Of a stretch of 16,821 bases of DNA, positions 1 to 5,643 are shown in pieces. The translations under genes were made by a program, and so were the position numbers. This DNA is from Flavobacterium sp. UBA4098. Its GTDB lineage: Bacteria; Bacteroidota; Bacteroidia; Flavobacteriales; Flavobacteriaceae. The notes beneath the pieces were generated by a model. The model worked only from the letters and a program-made list of their open reading frames with translations. It was not told the DNA's origin and ran no database searches. The stretch lies in contig DFXW01000043.1 in the NCBI GenBank assembly GCA_002382495.1, forward strand, positions 116,876-133,696, given 5' to 3'. Position 1 is the first letter of the stretch. Each line of letters starts with the position of its first letter.

Positions 1-917
1 AAACCAGTAATAGGCGCTTTGAAATCTTGATGTACTAAAAACGATAATCCGCCAGGGATACCAATACCAGTAACTTCTTGTTTTTCTTTATTTACCCATC
101 CTAAAAGGTACAAATCTGCAGGAGCCGATTTTTCAAAATGACCTTCCATTGCGGCTAATTTCGCAGGTTGATTTTTAGCTACACCATCCGCAGAACTATG
201 TCCAGATACTAATTGAGATAATGAAAAAACAGACGCTACCACTAATGCAATTTTAAATGCTTTTTTAGATATTTCGGTATAACGTTCTTTTCGTAGATAG
301 TAGGCGTGAACACTTAAAACCAAAAATGCTCCAGCTAAAAAAGAACCTTGCCAAGTATGCACCAATCTATCCATACTAGATGGATTAAAAACCATTGCCC
401 AAAAATCGGTAACTTCTGCACGTGCGTTTAATCCTTCACCTACAATATGATAACCCGCCGGAGTTTGTTGCCAAGAATTAGCCACCACAATCCAAACAGC
501 CGAAAACATGGAACCTAAAAAGACTCCTATCGTTGAAACCAAATGAACCCAAGGTTTTACTCTATGCCAACCGAATAGTAATACGCCCAAAAAGGCACTT
601 TCTAATCCAAAAGCAAACAAACCTTCAGCTGCTAATGCACTACCAAAAATATCACCAACATATCGAGAATAAACTGCCCAGTTAGTACCAAATTCAAATT
701 CCATTATGATACCCGTTGCTACACCAATTCCAAAAGTGATGGCAAATATTTTAATCCAAAAGCGTGTTAAAATTTCATATTCTTTTTTGCCTGTTTTTAG
801 GTAAAGACTTTCCATAATTACCATTATTAATCCAATACCAATACTTAATGGGGGATAGATATAATGAAATGCAACGGTGAAAGCAAATTGAATTCGAGCA
901 AGAATTTCTACGTCCAT
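1..917 (-). CDS. cydA: Cytochrome bd ubiquinol oxidase subunit I (5' part, runs off window)
   Basis: N-terminal 305 residues of the quinol-oxidising, haem-carrying subunit of cytochrome bd, an inner-membrane terminal oxidase that reduces O2 with quinol electrons. The ATG at 917 opens MDVEILARIQFAFTVAFHY. His18 corresponds to the E. coli b595 ligand (His19), the Glu in AEGLFAFGLES to Glu99, and the His in RLVHTWQGSFLAGAF to the b558 ligand His186. Other conserved blocks are GVATGIIMEFEFGTNW and YVGDIFG. The start of the Q-loop region (KLAAMEGHFEKSAPADLYLLGW) is inside the window; the rest and any cydB lie beyond position 1. It is downstream of, and co-directional with, the SQR gene, but a strong terminator lies between them, so it probably has its own promoter; I found no convincing -7 element. 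Cytochrome bd is known in other bacteria to tolerate sulfide, which suits this neighbourhood. Confidence 0.95.
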   Translation of the reverse strand, partial: MDVEILARIQFAFTVAFHYIYPPLSIGIGLIMVIMESLYLKTGKKEYEILTRFWIKIFAITFGIGVATGIIMEFEFGTNWAVYSRYVGDIFGSALAAEGLFAFGLESAFLGVLLFGWHRVKPWVHLVSTIGVFLGSMFSAVWIVVANSWQQTPAGYHIVGEGLNARAEVTDFWAMVFNPSSMDRLVHTWQGSFLAGAFLVLSVHAYYLRKERYTEISKKAFKIALVVASVFSLSQLVSGHSSADGVAKNQPAKLAAMEGHFEKSAPADLYLLGWVNKEKQEVTGIGIPGGLSFLVHQDFKAPITG

Positions 918-978
918 ATATTTTTATTTAATTACAATTTTTTAATAAGCTTTTGATATTCTGTAATATGTGTTATTT

Positions 979-1008
979 AAAAAAATCCCTTTCAATATTG
1001 AAAGGGAT
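979..1008 (-). terminator. Rho-independent terminator after the SQR gene
   Basis: A perfect 24-nt palindrome at 985-1008 (ATCCCTTTC, AATATT centre, GAAAGGGAT) is followed on the minus strand by a run of seven T. It begins 25 bp after the SQR stop codon and separates SQR from cydA transcription. Confidence 0.9.
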
Positions 1009-1033
1009 ATATCACATAAATTAACTCTAAATA

Positions 1034-2305
1034 TTAAGCAGTACCTTTTAGTATTTTGTTCCAATACAACCAAGGTAAAACTTTAGTTTTTAATAACCAC
1101 ATTGTCCAACGTGGTTTTGCTTGGTCGAAAGGGAAAGTCATTTTTGGTTTGTTGCTGTAATCAAATTCGGCCAACATTAATTTTCCATATTGAGTAGGAA
1201 TAGGACATGCGCTGTAACCATCATACGAAGCTGTTAGAGCTTTTTTATCCATTACTTCTAATAAATTGGTCACAACAACTGGCGCTTGTTTACGAATAGC
1301 TGCGCCTGTTTTACTACAAGGTGCATTCGTGCAATCTCCTAAAGCGAAAACATTTGGAAAGCGAGAATGTTGCATTGTGTTTTTATCAATTTCCACATAG
1401 CCTAGCGCATTTGCTGGGTCTCTCAAAGGACTATTCTTAATAAAATCAGGAGCAGATTGCGGTGGAACTGAATGGCATAAATCAAAATTCATAGTCACTC
1501 GACTTACTGAATCGGCATCGTTCCCTTCTGCAATACTGTAACAAGCTGCAGCAGATTTTGAAAGACTTTGTTTTACAAACTCTGTATTTTTAGTTTCAAA
1601 TTCTATTGTTTTGGCATTTCCATCAATTGCAATAGTATTGGCACTATAATGTACTTTGATGTTTCCGTTTAGTAAAACTTTTTCTAGTGTAGCTTTGTAT
1701 TCTGGAACACCAAAAATAACAGTAGCTCCTGATACATAATGAATATCACATTTGTCAAGAATTCCTTTTTTACGCCAATAATCAACAGCAAGATACATTA
1801 TTTTATGAGGTGCACCACCACATTTTATTGGTGTTGAAGGGTTTGTAAAAACAGCAGTTCCCCCTTTGAAATTTTCAATCATTTCCCAAGTATATGGCGC
1901 AGAATTAAAGTCGTAATTACTACTTACATTGTTTTTGCCTATTGTTTCTTTTAGACCTTTAATTTTGTTCCAATCGAGTTGAATTCCAGGACATACTATC
2001 ATATAGTCATAAGTAATTTCTGTGCCCGAAGCGCATTTTACTTTGTTGGCTGTTGGTTCAAATTCTGAAACAGCTTCTTTTATCCAAGTTGTATTTTTTG
2101 GAATGAAGTCTTTTTCATTTCTAACTGTTTTGTTTACGTCGAAAATTCCCGCACCAACAAGTGTCCAAGCTGGTTGATAATAATGTTTTTCGGAAGGATC
2201 TACAATTGCTATTTTAAGATTACTTCTTTTTCGAAGTAATTGCGACGCTACAGAAAGCCCTGCATTTCCTCCGCCGATAATAAGTATTTGATAATGATTT
2301 GCCAT
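1034..2305 (-). CDS. sqr: Sulfide:quinone oxidoreductase, type II (eukaryote-like SQR)
   Basis: FAD-dependent membrane-associated enzyme, 423 residues, that oxidises sulfide to persulfide/polysulfide and passes electrons to quinone. The N-terminal dinucleotide-binding motif GGGNAG is at residues 11-16, and a second flavin-contact block, FPNVFALGDCTNAPCSKTG, is near 316-334. Redox cysteines are proposed as Cys162 (PIKCGGAPHKIMYL) and Cys367 (YDGYSACPIPTQYGK), aligning with Cys201 and Cys379 of human SQRDL as I recall that sequence. The tail (TFPFDQAKPRW then LPWLYWNKILKG) closely follows the human membrane-binding C-terminus. About 24 extra residues near 240-277 carry two further cysteines (255, 277). 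A Crp/Fnr-type box and a -7-like element precede the gene, a TauE/SafE permease lies upstream and cytochrome bd downstream. Other flavin disulfide reductases such as NDH-2 are less likely because of the two placed cysteines and the C-terminus. Confidence 0.93.
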   Translation of the reverse strand: MANHYQILIIGGGNAGLSVASQLLRKRSNLKIAIVDPSEKHYYQPAWTLVGAGIFDVNKTVRNEKDFIPKNTTWIKEAVSEFEPTANKVKCASGTEITYDYMIVCPGIQLDWNKIKGLKETIGKNNVSSNYDFNSAPYTWEMIENFKGGTAVFTNPSTPIKCGGAPHKIMYLAVDYWRKKGILDKCDIHYVSGATVIFGVPEYKATLEKVLLNGNIKVHYSANTIAIDGNAKTIEFETKNTEFVKQSLSKSAAACYSIAEGNDADSVSRVTMNFDLCHSVPPQSAPDFIKNSPLRDPANALGYVEIDKNTMQHSRFPNVFALGDCTNAPCSKTGAAIRKQAPVVVTNLLEVMDKKALTASYDGYSACPIPTQYGKLMLAEFDYSNKPKMTFPFDQAKPRWTMWLLKTKVLPWLYWNKILKGTA

Positions 2306-2336
2306 TTTTGTTCGTTATTTATGATTTAAAAACAAT

Positions 2337-2344
2337 CAATATTA
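2337..2344 (-). promoter_or_regulatory. Candidate -7 element of the SQR promoter
   Basis: TAATATTG on the minus strand matches the Bacteroidota -7 consensus TANNTTTG with one mismatch. It starts 21 bp after the Crp/Fnr box and ends about 31 bp before the SQR ATG. No TTG -33 element is visible at the usual distance, which fits an activator-dependent promoter. Confidence 0.5.
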
Positions 2345-2365
2345 TTTATTTATTAATGAATGGAA

Positions 2366-2381
2366 TGTGCCTTTTGTCACA
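2366..2381 (-). promoter_or_regulatory. Crp/Fnr-type operator upstream of SQR
   Basis: On the minus strand the site reads TGTGACAAAAGGCACA. It matches the Crp-family half-site pair TGTGA-N6-TCACA with one mismatch. It shares 13 of 16 bases, and its orientation, with the box before the permease gene at 3241-3256, and has the same 21-bp distance to the -7 element. The centre is estimated near -41, a class II activator position; the transcription start is inferred. Confidence 0.65.
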
Positions 2382-2389
2382 CAACTATT

Positions 2390-3190
2390 TTAATTAGGAA
2401 AAAACAACTCTTTGGTTATGATATAAATCCCCATAACCAAAACAAACCAGCCAAATGCAGGTTTTAATTTTTCGCCATCTATTTTTTTGGATAAAGCCGT
2501 TCCGATAAATATTCCGATAATTGCAAATGCTGAAATTGTAAATAGAAATTGCCAATCGATTGCAGTTGCTTCACCTTCACCAAAAAAACCAATCAATGAT
2601 TTTGCCGCAATGATTACTAATGAGGTTCCAACAGCTTCTTTCATAGGTAATTTACTTAAAATTACTAAAGCAGGAATGATTAAAAATCCGCCACCAGCAC
2701 CAACTAATCCTGTAAGTATACCTACTACCGCACCTTCAATAAGAATTAATGGATAATTGAATTTTTGCTCACCATTTTCGTCACCGGTTGTTTTATTATC
2801 TTTCTTAATCATGCTATAGGAAGCTGCAATCATTAAAACTGCAAAAAGTAGCATCATTAAAATACTTTTGGTAACAACAAATTCACCTATGGTAAAAACT
2901 TCTTTTGGTATTGCAGGAACAAGTAAAGCGCGAGTTGTAAAAACGGCAATAATGGATGGAATACCAAAAACTATTGCTGTTTTAATATTGACTAAACCTT
3001 TTTTGAAATAACCAACAGAACCAATGCCGCTAGTTAAACCAACAATAAATAATGAGTAAGAAGTTGCTACAACAGGTTCGATAGCAAACAAATAAACTAA
3101 AACTGGGACAGTTAAAATTGAACCACCACCACCAATTAACCCTAATGCTACACCAATAAGAATTGATGCAAAATAACCTATAGATTCCAT
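2390..3190 (-). CDS. TauE/SafE family sulfite/sulfur-compound permease
   Basis: Inner-membrane permease of 266 residues. It shows the family's two-fold repeat: GLIGGGGSILTVPVLVYL at about residues 17-34 and GLVGAGGGFLIIPALVIL at about 161-178. Hydrophobic helices lie on both sides of a short charged loop (KKDNKTTGDENGEQK, about 129-143). Members export sulfite, sulfoacetate or other sulfur compounds; with SQR next to it, removal of a sulfide-oxidation product is a reasonable inference, but the substrate is not readable from sequence. I start the gene at the ATG at 3190. A longer reading begins at TTG 3214, but that codon lies inside the -7-like element, so the extra eight residues are unlikely. 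A Crp/Fnr box lies 51-66 bp upstream. The stop is 85 bp from the SQR start, and SQR has its own promoter. Confidence 0.9.
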   Translation of the reverse strand: MESIGYFASILIGVALGLIGGGGSILTVPVLVYLFAIEPVVATSYSLFIVGLTSGIGSVGYFKKGLVNIKTAIVFGIPSIIAVFTTRALLVPAIPKEVFTIGEFVVTKSILMMLLFAVLMIAASYSMIKKDNKTTGDENGEQKFNYPLILIEGAVVGILTGLVGAGGGFLIIPALVILSKLPMKEAVGTSLVIIAAKSLIGFFGEGEATAIDWQFLFTISAFAIIGIFIGTALSKKIDGEKLKPAFGWFVLVMGIYIITKELFFPN

Positions 3191-3211
3191 AATTGTAAAA
3201 ATTTTATACTG

Positions 3212-3219
3212 CAAATATT
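3212..3219 (-). promoter_or_regulatory. Candidate -7 element of the permease promoter
   Basis: AATATTTG on the minus strand differs from TANNTTTG at one base. It lies 21 bp from the operator at 3241-3256, and a TTG (-33-like) lies 16 bp upstream. It overlaps the alternative TTG start codon of the permease reading frame, which argues for the ATG at 3190. Confidence 0.5.
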
Positions 3220-3240
3220 GGCTCTTTAAATTTTACAATT

Positions 3241-3256
3241 TGTAACTTTTATCACA
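3241..3256 (-). promoter_or_regulatory. Crp/Fnr-type operator upstream of the permease gene
   Basis: On the minus strand the site reads TGTGATAAAAGTTACA, one mismatch from TGTGA-N6-TCACA. It sits 8 bp after the stop codon of the Crp/Fnr gene and 21 bp before the -7 element of the permease promoter. It shares the asymmetric AAAAG core with the SQR operator. Confidence 0.65.
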
Positions 3257-3264
3257 TAGGTACT

Positions 3265-3891
3265 TTATTTTAAAATTTCGATGTGATTTCGGTGCAATTT
3301 TAGCGTACCACGCTGTTCTAATTTTTTGAGTAATCGAGAAATTACTTCTCTTGATGTGTTTAATTCATCAGCAATTTCTTGATGTGATAATTTTAAATCC
3401 AAACAACCGCAAGCATCTTTATGTCGCTTTAAATAAAATTCTAAACGTTCATCCATTGCTCTAAACGCAATACTATCAACTACTTCTAATACTTCTTCAA
3501 AACGACTTCGGTAGGTGCCAATCACAAATTCGTACCAACTACGATGTTGCATCATCCACTTATCCATTAGAGATAAAGGAACCATAACCAATTCTACATC
3601 TTCTACCACTTTTGCCATAATTTGGCTCTGTTCATTTTTTGTAGCACAAATCATAGAAATTGCACACGCTTGTCCAGGTTGCAAATAGTACATAAAAAAC
3701 TCCCCGCCATTTTCGTCTTGCCGATAAATTTTGATGCTCCCGCTTAAAATCAATACCGTGTTTTTTATATACTGACCTGTTCGCATTATAATATCACCTG
3801 CTTTGAATTCTTGAATTATGGCATTTTTTTCGATATCCTCCACTAATGAGCTCGAGAATGAAGAGAATATATTTTTGATAGATTGTTGCAT
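3265..3891 (-). CDS. Crp/Fnr family transcriptional regulator
   Basis: Cytoplasmic regulator of 208 residues, normal family length. The N-terminal cyclic-nucleotide-fold beta-roll runs from about 20 to 115 (KAGDIIMRTGQ, LILSGSIKIYRQDENGGEFF), then a long dimerisation helix at about 117-145, then a winged helix at about 150-207. The recognition helix NTSREVISRLLKK carries Arg181, Glu182 and Arg186, matching the E. coli CRP residues that read TGTGA; this agrees with the boxes upstream of the neighbouring permease and SQR genes. The phosphate-binding-cassette region (PGQACAISMICATKNEQSQ, 72-90) lacks the Arg-Ser pair that binds cAMP and has Cys76 and Cys82 instead; Cys161 and Cys163 form a CxC near the hinge. 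The four cysteines do not match the Fnr N-terminal [4Fe-4S] pattern. Its signal is unknown; a sulfide or persulfide thiol sensor is an inference. Confidence 0.93.
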   Translation of the reverse strand: MQQSIKNIFSSFSSSLVEDIEKNAIIQEFKAGDIIMRTGQYIKNTVLILSGSIKIYRQDENGGEFFMYYLQPGQACAISMICATKNEQSQIMAKVVEDVELVMVPLSLMDKWMMQHRSWYEFVIGTYRSRFEEVLEVVDSIAFRAMDERLEFYLKRHKDACGCLDLKLSHQEIADELNTSREVISRLLKKLEQRGTLKLHRNHIEILK

Positions 3892-3978
3892 TAGGTCAAT
3901 TTTTAAAAAGTAAAAGTACTATAAAACTAATTGAATGTAGTTTAAGAATTCTTATTTTTTGACGGTTATTGGTTTGAT

Positions 3979-4119
3979 TTAATTTAATTGAAAATTTTCA
4001 GCCAGCCATTTTTCACAAGCTTTCGGCCAATCGGTATGTGTTCCTTTAGTTCCTAATCCAAATCCATGTCCGCCATTTTCATAAAGATGCATTTCAATTA
4101 GTAAACTATATTTGAATAC
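3979..4119 (-). pseudogene. C-terminal remnant of an alpha/beta hydrolase (esterase type)
   Basis: The minus strand encodes about 34 recognisable residues ending in a stop at 3979-3981: MHLYENGGHGFGLGTKG, then a short THTDWPKACEKW stretch, then LAENFQLN. GGHGFG is the usual setting of the catalytic His in secreted esterase/BD-FAE-like hydrolases, and DWPKxCExWL is their common C-terminus. An in-frame TAA at 4120-4122 closes the frame upstream, and no nucleophile elbow or remaining domain is present before the tRNA terminator at 4131. It is therefore a scrap left by deletion or rearrangement, not a functional gene. Family assignment rests on a short stretch. Confidence 0.6.
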
Positions 4120-4130
4120 TTACTTGAAAA

Positions 4131-4162
4131 CAAAAAAGCCTTTACAGTACTGTAAAAGCTTT
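4131..4162 (-). terminator. Terminator of the tRNA-Ala gene
   Basis: The minus strand reads AAAGCTTTTACAG, TA, CTGTAAAGGCTTT: a 13-bp stem with one mismatch, followed by six T (A run at 4132-4137). It begins 11 bp after the tRNA 3' end. The core TTTACAGTACTGTAAA at 4141-4156 is a perfect palindrome. Confidence 0.85.
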
Positions 4163-4173
4163 AAATTCTTTAG

Positions 4174-4247
4174 TGGAGAAGATGGGGCTCGAACCCACGA
4201 CCTCTTGACTGCCAGTCAAGCACTCTAGCCAACTGAGCTACATCCCC
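4174..4247 (-). tRNA. tRNA-Ala, anticodon GGC
   Basis: A 74-nt cloverleaf. The acceptor strand is GGGGATG (5'), the D stem GCTC/GAGT, the anticodon arm CTTGA-CTGGCAG-TCAAG with anticodon GGC, the variable loop AGGTC, and the T arm GTGGG-TTCGAGC-CCCAT; the 3' acceptor strand is CTTCTCC with discriminator A. The G3:U70 wobble pair, the alanine identity element, is present. Acceptor position 6:67 is T:T, a mismatch. The CCA end is not encoded. Confidence 0.97.
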
Positions 4248-4258
4248 AATGCAGGCAG

Positions 4259-4266
4259 CAAATATA
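4259..4266 (-). promoter_or_regulatory. -7 element of the tRNA-Ala promoter
   Basis: TATATTTG on the minus strand matches TANNTTTG exactly and ends 11 bp before the mature tRNA 5' end. No clear -33 TTG is seen at 17-23 bp. Confidence 0.6.
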
Positions 4267-4373
4267 GTTTAATTTGGTTTTAATTTCCTAATAGCACAAA
4301 AAAACCACGCCATTCTTTTCAAAAAAAGAACAAACTAACAGAATAGTTTTAACTTTACAGTAAAATTTCTGCT

Positions 4374-5135
4374 ATGGCATTACACAATTCAACAGGATCC
4401 ATCTCCATTTCTATCGAGGCTACAATTGCTACGGTTGAATTTGGTCACCCTGCCAGCAATTCGTTTCCTTCTTCATTATTACACGAATTGACCCAAACTA
4501 TTGAAACCCTTGGACATAATCCCGAAGTGGGAGTAGTCGTTTTGAAAAGTCAAGGAACAGCCACTTTTTGCGCTGGAGCTTCGTTTGATGAATTGCTAGC
4601 TGTAACCACTGAAGCGGAAGGAAAAACCTTCTTTTCAGGTTTTGCGCATTTAATTAATGCGATGCGAAAATGTCCTAAAATCATTGTGGGTCGCGTGCAA
4701 GGAAAAACAGTTGGTGGAGGAGTTGGAATTGCCGCTGCTTGCGATTATGTATTGGCAACTCAAGAAGCGAGTGTCAAATTATCAGAATTAACCATTGGCA
4801 TTGGGCCTTTTGTAATAGAACCTGCTGTGTCTAGAAAAATAGGAAAAACAGCTTTGGCCGAATTGTCTTTAGCAGCTGGCGAATGGAAATCAGCGGCTTG
4901 GGCCAAAGAAAAAGGCTTGTATGCCAATACCTTTGAAACCATTGAAAAATTAGATGAAGCCTTGTCAATTTTGACCCGTCAATTGGCATCATATAACCCA
5001 GAAGCGTTAGCAGAGATGAAAAAAGTCCTTTGGGAAGGTACGGAGCATTGGGACAATTTATTAGTAGAAAGAGCTGCCATCACTGGAAGATTAGTACTTT
5101 CTGAGGCGACCAAATCAGCACTAAAAAGAAACTAA
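4374..5135 (+). CDS. Enoyl-CoA hydratase/isomerase family protein (crotonase fold)
   Basis: Cytoplasmic crotonase-superfamily enzyme of 253 residues, acting on a CoA thioester. The oxyanion-hole segments are visible: FCAGASFDEL at about 65-74 and KTVGGGVGIAAACDY at about 111-125. Of the two catalytic glutamates of classical enoyl-CoA hydratase, the second is present (Glu138 in KLSELTIG) but the first is replaced by Gly118, and the usual IPGAGGTQRL is changed to IGPFVIEPAVSRKIG. It may therefore be an isomerase, another crotonase reaction, or a divergent hydratase; the substrate cannot be named. TAACTTTA at 4350-4357 is a possible -7 element. The downstream genes queD and lpxH run in the same direction but are biochemically unrelated. 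Confidence 0.88.
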   Translation: MALHNSTGSISISIEATIATVEFGHPASNSFPSSLLHELTQTIETLGHNPEVGVVVLKSQGTATFCAGASFDELLAVTTEAEGKTFFSGFAHLINAMRKCPKIIVGRVQGKTVGGGVGIAAACDYVLATQEASVKLSELTIGIGPFVIEPAVSRKIGKTALAELSLAAGEWKSAAWAKEKGLYANTFETIEKLDEALSILTRQLASYNPEALAEMKKVLWEGTEHWDNLLVERAAITGRLVLSEATKSALKRN

Positions 5136-5153
5136 TAGCCTCAATAATTTTCG

Positions 5154-5161
5154 TAAGTTTG
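5154..5161 (+). promoter_or_regulatory. -7 element upstream of queD
   Basis: TAAGTTTG matches TANNTTTG exactly, 19 bp before the queD ATG, in the 45-bp gap after the enoyl-CoA hydratase-family gene. No TTG -33 is apparent. It suggests that queD-lpxH can be transcribed independently. Confidence 0.5.
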
Positions 5162-5180
5162 CAGTCAAATACACCATGGA

Positions 5181-5633
5181 ATGAGTAATATTAGAATCAC
5201 CAAACAATTTAGTTTTGAAACCGGTCACGCATTGTACGGCTATGATGGCAAATGTAAAAACGTACACGGACACAGTTATAAATTATCTGTAACTGTTATT
5301 GGAAAACCTATTGTAGATCGCTCCAACGTGAAATTTGGAATGGTGATTGACTTTACCGATTTGAAAAAAATCGTGAAAGAAGAAATTGTAGACCAGTTTG
5401 ATCACGCTACTGTTTTTAACGAAACTACTCCTCATATTGAATTGGCAAAAGAATTGAAAACACGTGGTCATCATGTGATTTTAGTCGATTACCAACCTAC
5501 CAGCGAGAATATGGTAATTGATTTTGCACAACGCATCAAAAACAGATTACCAGAAGGAATTACTCTTTTTTCTTTAAAACTGCAAGAAACCGATTCGTCA
5601 TTTGCCGAATGGTTTGCCAGCGATAATTTGTAA
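5181..5633 (+). CDS. queD: 6-carboxy-5,6,7,8-tetrahydropterin synthase (QueD/PTPS family)
   Basis: Zinc enzyme of 150 residues converting 7,8-dihydroneopterin triphosphate to 6-carboxytetrahydropterin, the second step of queuosine/7-deazaguanine synthesis. Zinc ligands are His16 (FSFETGHAL), His29 and His31; the catalytic Cys25 forms the CxxxHGH signature (CKNVHGH). Asp74-His75 (QFDHATVF) and Glu109 in PTSEN complete the family pattern, with ETDSSFAEW near the C-terminus (Glu136 binds the pterin in homologues). CxxxHGH fits QueD, although eukaryote-like PTPS members share it. An ATG at 5176 opens a frame that stops after two codons, so 5181 is the start. lpxH follows after 10 bp. Confidence 0.92.
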   Translation: MSNIRITKQFSFETGHALYGYDGKCKNVHGHSYKLSVTVIGKPIVDRSNVKFGMVIDFTDLKKIVKEEIVDQFDHATVFNETTPHIELAKELKTRGHHVILVDYQPTSENMVIDFAQRIKNRLPEGITLFSLKLQETDSSFAEWFASDNL

Positions 5634-5643
5634 TTTGATACCG

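Noticed and set aside
965..1015. Possible Crp/Fnr box upstream of cydA (TGTAATATGTGTTATT, and a lone ATCACAT)
   Set aside because: Only half-sites match; the second half is absent and the spacing to any -7-like element differs from the SQR and permease promoters.
2487..2756. Open frame on the plus strand opposite the permease gene
   Set aside because: Low-complexity shadow of the TauE/SafE gene; no promoter and no protein-like features.
5602..5643. Longer lpxH start at 5602
   Set aside because: It overlaps queD, and the added residues do not look like LpxH; the conserved first strand begins just after ATG 5644.
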